A stretch of DNA of 10,109 nt from JBKHHU01 sp046539045. Its GTDB lineage: Bacteria > Planctomycetota > Phycisphaerae > SM23-33. The notes beneath the pieces are model-generated. The model was not told the DNA's origin. It did not search any database and saw only the letters and a program-made list of their open reading frames with translations. The translations under genes and the position numbers were made by a program. The stretch covers positions 1 through 10,109 of the forward strand of contig JBKHHU010000124.1 of NCBI GenBank assembly GCA_046539045.1, written 5' to 3'. Positions 1 through 5,220 of this stretch are shown piece by piece. The stretch's first letter is position 1. Each line of letters begins with the position of its first letter.

Positions 1-268
1 CGGACGTCGCCAGCACCACGCCAACTTTCCCGGTCGCGCGGGCGTACCCGTCGGCCATGTGACAGCCGCCCTGCTCATGCTTGGGCAGAACCACCTTGAT
101 GTCGGACTCATAAAGCTGATCGAAAATGGGGATCAGTGCCCCGCCCGGATACCCGAAGAGCACCTCCACGCCCTCTTCTTTGAGGACATGATGGAAGATC
201 TCCGCTCCGGATTTGCCGGCGAGGCCGGTCTGCTTGCTCGCATCGGCTGCGGTTTTCTGCGAACTCAT
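1..268 (-). CDS. ilvB: Acetolactate synthase large subunit, N-terminal part (cut by window edge)
   Basis: Acetolactate synthase (acetohydroxyacid synthase) is a TPP-, FAD- and Mg-dependent cytoplasmic enzyme. It condenses pyruvate with pyruvate or 2-oxobutyrate, the first common step of valine, leucine and isoleucine synthesis. The 89 visible residues contain GYPGGA at 39-44 and KHEQGG at 63-68, followed by MADGYARATGK at 71-81. This is the start of the TPP-binding PYR domain, and E65 matches the conserved glutamate that activates the TPP aminopyrimidine ring. A roughly 20-residue polar N-terminal extension precedes the domain. The ATG at 268 is chosen because the conserved domain starts soon after it and an AAAGGAAAC ribosome site lies about 7 nt upstream. 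The other large-subunit family members (catabolic AlsS, glyoxylate carboligase, POX) cannot be fully excluded from 89 residues, but the valine/leucine leader upstream supports the biosynthetic enzyme. A regulatory small-subunit gene, if present, would lie beyond the window edge. Confidence 0.93.
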   Translation of the reverse strand, partial: MSSQKTAADASKQTGLAGKSGAEIFHHVLKEEGVEVLFGYPGGALIPIFDQLYESDIKVVLPKHEQGGCHMADGYARATGKVGVVLATS

Positions 269-275
269 TGTCGTA

Positions 276-427
276 GTTTCCTTTTATCTGTGCGGATGTT
301 GCGCGCTATCCAATGGATCGGTGGGGAGGTCTCGTTCTCCAGTGCGGGAAGGAAACCGGGGTGAGACCGGGCTGTACCGCCCGGTGCTTCGGAAGGTTCG
401 GCCGCTGCGGGTTCCCCGTCCACAGCG
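276..427 (-). promoter_or_regulatory. ilvB leader RNA: attenuator-like hairpins and ribosome-site complement
   Basis: This is the RNA between the leader-peptide stop and ilvB, described in transcript order. Hairpin 1 (427-403) starts 2 nt after the leader stop and has two stacked perfect helices, CGCTG/CAGCG and CGGG/CCCG, with a GAA loop and a one-sided 4-nt bulge. Hairpin 2 (385-366) is a perfect 7-bp stem ACCGGGC/GCCCGGT with a 6-nt loop. A GGTCTC segment (368-363) overlaps the 3' arm of hairpin 2 and can instead pair with GAGACC (333-328). The segment GTTTCCTT (356-349) is the exact reverse complement of AAGGAAAC (283-276), which is the ribosome-binding site of ilvB, and one G-U pair extends the helix. 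No U-tract follows any hairpin, so a classical intrinsic terminator is not seen. The layout therefore favours control of translation, or Rho-dependent termination. Pairings were read by eye; no folding energy was computed. Confidence 0.6.
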
Positions 428-429
428 AC

Positions 430-534
430 CTATAGTACAACAACTACGCGGAGATACGGCAGCGCAACCACGGCTCGACCCGCGGGTGCGGGAACGTGCA
501 GAGACTGACCGGTTTGTGCACTGCTGGTATTCAT
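430..534 (-). CDS. ilvB leader peptide (34 aa, Val/Leu-rich end)
   Basis: This is a 34-codon reading frame between the promoter and ilvB, too short for usual gene callers. It begins MNTSSAQTGQ and ends VVALPYLRVVVVL followed by TAG. Nine of the last 13 residues are valine or leucine (6 Val, 3 Leu). The closing codons are GTA-GTT-GTT-GTA-CTA, and GTA and CTA are normally rare in such GC-rich genomes. This resembles the E. coli IvbL leader, which also ends in runs of valine. The known role of such peptides is to sense charged tRNA-Val and tRNA-Leu: scarcity stalls the ribosome on the run and changes the fold of the downstream RNA. No Shine-Dalgarno sequence precedes the ATG, and the predicted transcript start is only about 4-5 nt upstream, so translation may be leaderless or nearly so. 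The peptide itself probably has no other function. Identification rests on codon content and position; expression is not shown. Confidence 0.85.
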   Translation of the reverse strand: MNTSSAQTGQSLHVPAPAGRAVVALPYLRVVVVL

Positions 535-544
535 GAGTTGCATC

Positions 545-574
545 ATCATACTCAGTCGGCCGGATTCGTGTCAA
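545..574 (-). promoter_or_regulatory. Predicted sigma70-type promoter of the ilvB leader transcript
   Basis: On the minus strand there is a perfect TTGACA -35 box (574-569) and a TATGAT -10 box (550-545) with an 18-bp spacer. Transcription would start at about 538-540, which places the leader-peptide ATG (534) within about 5 nt of the 5' end. It lies just downstream of the alpha/beta hydrolase stop codon and transcribes the leader and ilvB, so ilvB does not need read-through from the hydrolase gene. Confidence 0.75.
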
Positions 575-630
575 ACTTTTCGTGCACACGATTTTCTTCC
601 GCCGGGAGTTGTCTCTATCGCGTCCCGCCG

Positions 631-671
631 CCAATCCAAAATCGCAAATCCGCAATCGACAATCCGCAATC
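631..671 (-). repeat. Short GATTGCGGATT-type intergenic repeat at a gene 3' end
   Basis: On the minus strand this reads as three to four degenerate units of GATTGCGGATT(T/G). It begins inside the TGA stop codon of the alpha/beta hydrolase and runs about 40 bp downstream. The 14-mer CGATTGCGGATTTG recurs exactly at 4983-4996, directly after the MFS transporter gene. In both places the repeat sits at or within a few bases of the stop codon of the upstream gene. The units are too short and irregular for CRISPR, and no function is evident. Confidence 0.6.
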
Positions 672-2046
672 ACTCTTCGTACTTCACCTCCCGCCGGCCG
701 AAGATGCTCAGGTCCACCACGTTCACGACCCGGCGGGTCTGATCTCGCGTCCGAGCGTAGTGTTCCAGCATGCATTCTGCCGAGGCGGGGATCTTCCCGG
801 TCCACTTGCGGGACCAGTAGCGGAGGGTGACGGGCTTGGAGTAATCCAGCATACCGTCCAGCAGTTCCAGGCGGACCTTGCGGATCCCCTTACCGGTCAG
901 CCGGATGGTGTTGGTGTCTTTATCGACCGTCGCCTGCATGGTGAACAGCGCGTCGCGGAAGTATTTGGTGATGGCCTCGGCGGCGGCCTTTTTCGTGGGC
1001 TTCACCCCTGCGGGGAGTTTGATATTGAGCTTCCTGTTGAACTGCACCGGCTTGCGGGCCAGCTCGATCGCCTTCAGCCAGTAGGCCCGCGAGTGGTTGT
1101 CCAGGTGGAAGCGCCAGTCGAGCTCCTTCGGTGCCACGGTGCGGGTGTGGTTTTCCAGCAGGTCCAGCAGCTGCTGCTTCGTCGGCCAGGCGTCACCGTG
1201 ACCGGCGTCGGGGCGCTCGGTGCCCCTGAACTTCTCGTTCTTCAGCTCCTTCAGGCGTTCGGCCGCGCGGCGACAGTGCGTCCGCACGCCGAGCTTCGGC
1301 TTCTCGGCGTTGTCGTCCTCGCCCCAGATGGCGTGGATGGGCAGGTATCGGGCGTTTTCGAAGTACATGAGGTCGGTATACGGCTGGCCCTCCCACTTGG
1401 GCAGCCCCGCCAGAGGCATGACGCCCGCAAACTGGTGCGGGAACATCACACCCATGTGCCATGTCAGCGCCCCACCGAGGCTGTACCCGGTCATGAACAC
1501 GCGGTCGTCGTTCACGTTGAGGTTCTGCTTTGCCCACTCCAGCGGGCCCAGGACGGTCTGCTCCTGGTACGGCGCCATGGTCATAACGTGCCGGCCGGGC
1601 AGGACGGGTGCCAGCAGGATGTAGTCGTCGGCAGCGTCACCGAGGGTCTGCTGGAAGACCATCCCGATTTTCTTGCCGTTCCCGCCGATGCCGTGTTGGA
1701 TGATCAACAGCGGGTAGCTTTTCTCAGGATCATACCCTTTGGGGATGCGGACGTGGAACTTGGCCTTCAGTTGCCTCCCGGCCCGCGTGGTCACCACAAA
1801 CGAGCCGTCGGCCCACCCGCCGGGCATCTTCCGATAGGACGTGTCGCCGGCGATGAGCTTGCGGGCGGCTTCCAGATCGCGGTCGACCTCCAGGGCCGTC
1901 GCCTTCGCCGCAGCCGAGATGGCGTCGGTCTTCCGGGCGTTGAGCAGCTTCTTCCACGCAGCCGGTTGAGTGGCCGCCGGCTCCTCAGCCCGCAGCACAC
2001 CGGCTGTCAATGCCACGACGCTCATCAGAACGAAGATACGTTTCAT
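670..2046 (-). CDS. Secreted alpha/beta hydrolase (PHB-depolymerase/esterase-like)
   Basis: This 458-aa protein has a Sec signal peptide (about 1-20, KR then a hydrophobic stretch ending in LRA), so it probably acts outside the cytoplasm. An alpha/beta-hydrolase domain follows: QHGIGG at 117-122 supplies the oxyanion-hole region, GYSLGG at 187-192 is the nucleophile elbow with S189, WGEDD at 241-245 carries the likely acid (D244 or D245), and DAGHGD at 280-285 carries the likely catalytic H283. The triad therefore appears complete. Residues from about 309 to 458 form a separate, probably beta-rich C-terminal region of a kind often attached to planctomycete hydrolases of this class. The nearest known families are polyhydroxybutyrate depolymerase/LpqC-like and feruloyl-esterase-like enzymes. 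The substrate cannot be told from sequence, and an ester hydrolase is the safe call. The start at 2046 is chosen because a signal peptide follows it directly and a GGGGAG ribosome site lies about 6 nt upstream; extending the frame further would overlap the next gene. Confidence 0.88.
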   Translation of the reverse strand: MKRIFVLMSVVALTAGVLRAEEPAATQPAAWKKLLNARKTDAISAAAKATALEVDRDLEAARKLIAGDTSYRKMPGGWADGSFVVTTRAGRQLKAKFHVRIPKGYDPEKSYPLLIIQHGIGGNGKKIGMVFQQTLGDAADDYILLAPVLPGRHVMTMAPYQEQTVLGPLEWAKQNLNVNDDRVFMTGYSLGGALTWHMGVMFPHQFAGVMPLAGLPKWEGQPYTDLMYFENARYLPIHAIWGEDDNAEKPKLGVRTHCRRAAERLKELKNEKFRGTERPDAGHGDAWPTKQQLLDLLENHTRTVAPKELDWRFHLDNHSRAYWLKAIELARKPVQFNRKLNIKLPAGVKPTKKAAAEAITKYFRDALFTMQATVDKDTNTIRLTGKGIRKVRLELLDGMLDYSKPVTLRYWSRKWTGKIPASAECMLEHYARTRDQTRRVVNVVDLSIFGRREVKYEE

Positions 2047-2065
2047 GACTTCTCCCCTTCCGGTC

Positions 2066-2101
2066 CGATGGCCACCGCTCCGGACGAACCCTCGGCCATC
2101 G
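2066..2101 (-). promoter_or_regulatory. Inverted repeat in the gap before the hydrolase gene
   Basis: A perfect 8-bp inverted repeat, CGATGGCC/GGCCATCG, with a 20-nt spacer fills most of the 74-bp gap between the DUF5677-like gene and the hydrolase gene. It has no following T-run, so it is not a standard terminator. It could be an RNA-processing or mRNA-stability structure between two co-transcribed genes, or simply chance. Confidence 0.3.
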
Positions 2102-2120
2102 CTCCGGCAGTCGGCGTGGT

Positions 2121-3143
2121 TCATCCCTGGTCGTCGGTCTGGTCCAGGTTCTCTGCCGCCCAGTTGTCCCAGAGCGTAATCCCAAGCAGCGAGCCGCTTG
2201 CATTGTACGGCTTCCAGCTGTCCAGCAGCGTGTTTCGGATATCCTCTTCCTCGACGAACGGCAGCGCGAACAGCGTGGTCACGAACAGCATGGACACATA
2301 GCTCAGCGGGAGGGCAGTCTCGTTGATCTGCCGGGCCAGGGCGGTGCGTTCCTGTACGTGATCGCCGCCTTCCCCGCGGAGAATGGCTGCTTCCATAATG
2401 CCCATCAGCCCGCCGTGCGAAAAGTGCGACAGACTGTCGTAATACGGATAGATCAGCCGGGCCAGGCCCAGCCGCGTCGGGTCCTGCAGCTTCTCCATCG
2501 CCCTTCCCGGGGTGGGCATGTCGGCGATGTGCCGCGTCTTCCAGCGCGGGTCGCGCCGGTCGTTCTGGATCTGGATCCGCAGCGTCTGCAGTTCGTCCTC
2601 CCAGACGTCCATCTCGCGGGCGAACTCCCGCAGGAAGGTGATCCCCTGTCCCGACGACCCGAAGTACTCCTTGAACGGATCCAGATGCCCCACGGCCTGC
2701 TGGTCGCGGAAAAACTTTTCCGCAAACGCCTTCCACGCATTCTTGCGGTACCGCTTCGGCCAGCGGTTGGGGTCATCTTCGATCAGCAGCCCGAGGAAGC
2801 ACCGCTCCAGCTGCATCCGCGTCAGCGGAAGGGCGTCGACCGACAGGTCCATCTCGCCTTCGGCGAATTCGGTCAGCCGCCGGATCGATCGGTGCGTGCC
2901 GACCATCGCACGCAGCAGATTGGACTTCATCGACAGGAGCTTCAGCCGCTCGATGGAAGGCGTGTCCGGCATGGAGGCCAGCAGGCGATCGGCTACGACC
3001 TCCACGGAGCGGAACGTCTGTTCGTCCAGTTGGTCGATATGGACGGCCAGGTCGGTTCTCGGCGGGCGATTCAGGGCCTTGGGCGCGTGAGTCTGGGTCT
3101 TCTTCCGCGAGCGACGCGGCTTTGGTTTCTTGTTCTGTGCCAT
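2121..3143 (-). CDS. Conserved protein of unknown function, DUF5677/HEPN-like
   Basis: This is a 340-aa, mostly alpha-helical, apparently soluble protein with no signal peptide. It opens with a strongly basic, Lys/Arg- and Pro-rich tail (residues 1-29) that may be disordered or bind nucleic acid. Two segments resemble the DUF5677 pattern as I remember it: a helix LPLTRMQLERCFLGLLIED at 105-123 followed by an RW..RY..NAWK segment (127-138), and a distal Y-x-x-LSHFSHGG motif at 235-245 with two histidines. DUF5677 proteins have been related to the HEPN helical fold, many members of which are RNases in defence or toxin systems, but the family assignment here is tentative. A hydrophobic stretch at about 278-296 is probably a buried helix. 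It is 74 bp upstream of the hydrolase gene on the same strand and could be co-transcribed, though no functional link is evident. No partner antitoxin gene is visible. ATG at 3143; no strong ribosome site is seen. Confidence 0.6.
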   Translation of the reverse strand: MAQNKKPKPRRSRKKTQTHAPKALNRPPRTDLAVHIDQLDEQTFRSVEVVADRLLASMPDTPSIERLKLLSMKSNLLRAMVGTHRSIRRLTEFAEGEMDLSVDALPLTRMQLERCFLGLLIEDDPNRWPKRYRKNAWKAFAEKFFRDQQAVGHLDPFKEYFGSSGQGITFLREFAREMDVWEDELQTLRIQIQNDRRDPRWKTRHIADMPTPGRAMEKLQDPTRLGLARLIYPYYDSLSHFSHGGLMGIMEAAILRGEGGDHVQERTALARQINETALPLSYVSMLFVTTLFALPFVEEEDIRNTLLDSWKPYNASGSLLGITLWDNWAAENLDQTDDQG

Positions 3144-3280
3144 ACCGACATTAGCGCGAAGCGGCGTGGAAAATGCAAATCGGAATTTTCTTAACGGCAG
3201 GGATGCGCCATAGAGGATGCGTCATGCGAGCTCGGCGGGTTCCGCATCGGCGAGAATGTTCGATGCCGGGGTGACGTTTC
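3144..3280. other. Intergenic stretch upstream of the DUF5677-like gene
   Basis: No gene or RNA is supported here. The only local structure is an AT-rich dyad GAAAAT/ATTTTC (3169-3174 and 3185-3190, 10-nt loop) about 26-47 bp upstream of the divergent gene start at 3143. It could belong to that gene's promoter, but no convincing -35/-10 pair was found. Confidence 0.35.
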
Positions 3281-3509
3281 TGGCTGTCGCCCGGGTGAGG
3301 ACGCCTCGGGTTCGACACGGCGCCAATCACTAAGAGAACCGAAGATCACAAGGATCACGAAGAGAACGACTGTTCTTTGTCTTTGTGAGCTTTGTGGCCT
3401 TCGAGTTCTTCGTGACAGAAAACCGGACGCCACACCAGTGCCCCCGTCGGCACACGTCCGGACTGACGCGGCCGCAATGGTCTCATCACACATCCCTCAT
3501 CGCGCATCC
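3281..3509. repeat. Dispersed intergenic repeat, copy 1 (palindromic core 3325-3416)
   Basis: This is one of two copies (the other is 4995-5220) that align along about 228 bp at roughly three-quarters identity by eye. Shared blocks are TGGCTG, CGCCCGG, TTCGACACG, AATCAC, GGATCACGAAGAGAAC, GGCCTTCG, GTTCTTC, AAACCGGA, CAATGGTCTCATC and CATCCCTCATCGCGC, in the same order. The core is a long imperfect inverted repeat with arms of about 45 nt centred near 3371. The left arm is purine-rich (CAC.AAGA...GATCAC.AAGG style) and the right arm is its pyrimidine-rich complement. It could form a long hairpin or cruciform. It carries no open reading frame or transposase, so it is probably a non-autonomous element. 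It lies between two divergent genes, just upstream of the MFS promoter. Confidence 0.75.
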
Positions 3510-3530
3510 CCGGCCGGCCCTCGGCCCAAT

Positions 3531-3559
3531 TTGAACCTTCGAACCCCAGCCGCTATGAT
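3531..3559 (+). promoter_or_regulatory. Predicted sigma70-type promoter of the MFS transporter gene
   Basis: TTGAAC (3531-3536) and TATGAT (3554-3559) are separated by 17 bp, one mismatch from consensus in each box. A start site near 3566 would give a 5' untranslated region of about 35 nt containing a GGTGAG ribosome site just before the ATG at 3601. It begins about 20 bp after the end of repeat copy 1. Confidence 0.6.
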
Positions 3560-3600
3560 ACCCCCATTACTATCGCGACACTCGTAAGTCCATCGGTGAG

Positions 3601-4959
3601 ATGAGCACACAGACAGCACAGCCGGAGCAGAGATTCCTTCGGGAGCTGGGACAGAACGCACCACACGCCCGCCGTAACCACCTTCTGGGGGTCACTGCCG
3701 GAATGTTCGCGGGGGTCGCACGCGACTTTGTCCACCCCGAACTGATCATCGTCGGCCTGATCTGGGCCCTGACGAAGAATCCGTACCTTGTCGCCCTCGT
3801 GCCGATCATCAACAAAGCCGGTGCGCTGACACCGCAACTGCTGGCCAGCACGTTCATCGAACACCGCCCCCGACGGCGGCCTTATTTCGTGCTGCTGACG
3901 TTCATCCGTACCGGCTCGTTTGTCGGGCTTGTCGCGGCAATGTTCCTGCTGACCATCAGCGTCAACTGGGTTCACCTGATGATCTTCTACACCGTGTACC
4001 TGCTGTGCTGCATGACCGGCGGGACCGGGCACGTGATCTTCATGGACATGGTCGGGCGACTGATCCCCTCCCACCGGATCGGCGCGTTTCTCGGAATGCG
4101 ACAGTTCCTCGGCGGCGGGCTGAGCATCATCACCGGTCTGCTGATCGTCCAGCCGATCCTGAACAAGGTCTACCTCCCGATGAACTACGTGATTCTGGCT
4201 GCCATCGGCGCGGTGCTGGTTGGTGTGGACATGGGCATTTTCAGCCAGTGTCGCGAGGAGCCGGGGCCCAAAGCCGACTCGAAGACAACGTTGATGGAAT
4301 CGATGCGCCGTGGACTGGCGTGGCTGACAGCGGACCACAACTACCGCTGCTACTTCTGGTGCCGGATCGCGTTCCGCCTGAGCTATCTCGGCCTGGCGTT
4401 TTTCGTACCGTACGGTGAGGACCGCCTGAGCCGTGAGGGTGCCGCAGGCATGGCGGTGCTCGGCGGAATTCTGGTGGCGACGTTCAAGGGCAGCGGTGTC
4501 ATTGGCAGCCTGATCTGGGGCAAGTATGTCGACCGGTTCGGCTCGAAGAGCACGATGATCTGGGGCGGGGCCTTGATGACGGTCGCTCCGCTGATGGCGC
4601 TTCTGTCGCCGCGTCTGCCGATCACGTTCGAACTGCCGCTTCCGTACGTGGAGCGGGGACTGACCCTGCCGCTGCTGATGTATCTGCTTGCCCTGGCGGT
4701 ATTCCAGCAGGGACTTCGCGCTCAGATGCTGGGCGGGCACCGACTTCTGATCAACGGGGCACCGTCGCACCGGCGGGCCTCGTACATCGCCTTCCTGAAC
4801 ACGATCACCTGCCCGCTGACGCTCCTGCCACTGGCCGGTGCGTGGTTGGCCGACATAGCCGGGATGGATGCGGTTTTCGTCGTGGTCGTCATCGGCGGGG
4901 CGCTGATGTTCGTCGCATCGAGCTTCATGCACCAGAAGGTCAACGGCGTGACCGCGTAG
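3601..4959 (+). CDS. Major facilitator superfamily (MFS) transporter
   Basis: This 452-aa integral membrane protein of the inner membrane has about 10-12 predicted hydrophobic helices; clear ones lie near 96-118, 125-142, 170-188, 195-214, 283-304, 318-336, 355-372 and 421-441. Two features mark the MFS: a loop DMVGRLIPSHRIGAFLGMR at 149-167 in the N-terminal half, and a motif-A-like GKYVDRFGSKS at 307-317 in the C-terminal half. A charged loop at about 216-245 separates the two six-helix bundles. The N-terminal helix is weakly hydrophobic (about 29-56). Length is normal for the family. The substrate cannot be inferred; the protein resembles the poorly characterised MFS proteins common in planctomycetes more than any named sugar or drug exporter. 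ATG at 3601 is preceded by GGTGAG. The gene stands alone, with repeat copies on both sides, and is convergent with the DUF4159 operon. Confidence 0.85.
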   Translation: MSTQTAQPEQRFLRELGQNAPHARRNHLLGVTAGMFAGVARDFVHPELIIVGLIWALTKNPYLVALVPIINKAGALTPQLLASTFIEHRPRRRPYFVLLTFIRTGSFVGLVAAMFLLTISVNWVHLMIFYTVYLLCCMTGGTGHVIFMDMVGRLIPSHRIGAFLGMRQFLGGGLSIITGLLIVQPILNKVYLPMNYVILAAIGAVLVGVDMGIFSQCREEPGPKADSKTTLMESMRRGLAWLTADHNYRCYFWCRIAFRLSYLGLAFFVPYGEDRLSREGAAGMAVLGGILVATFKGSGVIGSLIWGKYVDRFGSKSTMIWGGALMTVAPLMALLSPRLPITFELPLPYVERGLTLPLLMYLLALAVFQQGLRAQMLGGHRLLINGAPSHRRASYIAFLNTITCPLTLLPLAGAWLADIAGMDAVFVVVVIGGALMFVASSFMHQKVNGVTA

Positions 4960-4962
4960 TTG

Positions 4963-4996
4963 GATTGCGGACGTGGGACTGACGATTGCGGATTTG
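4963..4996 (+). repeat. GATTGCGG repeat immediately after the MFS gene
   Basis: Two GATTGCGG units (4963-4970 and 4984-4991), the second extended to CGATTGCGGATTTG, begin only 3 nt after the MFS stop codon. The 14-mer also occurs in the minus-strand repeat at 631-671. Repeat copy 2 follows directly, so the two repeat types form a composite here. Confidence 0.55.
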
Positions 4997-5220
4997 GCTG
5001 CCGCCCGGCTGAGGACACCCCTGCTTCGACACGCGCGAATCACAAAGAAAGAACAAGATCAGAAGGATCACGAAGAGAACAACAATCTTCTTCCTTCGAG
5101 ATCTTTGCGGCCTTCGTGTTCTTCATGACAAGAAACCGGATTCGTACCAGCGCCCCGTATGCCCGCGCTTCCCATGCGGCAGTCCCAATGGTCTCATCCG
5201 GCATCCCTCATCGCGCGTCC
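4995..5220. repeat. Dispersed intergenic repeat, copy 2 (palindromic core 5035-5130), overlapping a gene end
   Basis: This is the second copy of the element at 3281-3509, in the same orientation. It fills the gap between two convergent genes. Its core is again a long imperfect palindrome (AATCACAAAGAAAGAAC... against ...GTGTTCTTCATGAC). The two arms have changed at several positions relative to copy 1, yet the overall palindrome is kept. The right end (CCCTCATCGCGCGTCC) lies inside the 3' end of the minus-strand DUF4159 gene and supplies its stop codon and last residues. The hairpin could serve as a bidirectional terminator for the convergent genes, but no T-run was seen. Confidence 0.75.

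Noticed and set aside
366..385. Intrinsic transcription terminator in the ilvB leader
   Set aside because: The 7-bp GC-rich stem is followed by CTCACCCCGG rather than a U-tract, so it is described as an attenuator-like hairpin and not called a terminator.
631..671. Possible CRISPR-like short repeats
   Set aside because: Units of about 11 bp are degenerate and contiguous, with no regular spacers and no cas genes nearby.
496..2301. 601-aa open frame on the plus strand, antisense to the hydrolase gene
   Set aside because: It lies opposite a convincing secreted hydrolase with signal peptide and complete triad, has low-complexity GC-driven composition and no recognisable motifs, and also crosses the ilv leader peptide.
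2047..2736. N-terminal extension of the hydrolase frame up to 2736
   Set aside because: The extension overlaps the DUF5677-like gene in another frame and would bury a good signal peptide; the ATG at 2046 has its own ribosome site.
3191..3493. 100-aa minus-strand frame in the intergenic region
   Set aside because: It lies largely across repeat copy 1, crosses the palindromic core and has biased composition with no homologous frame kept open in copy 2.
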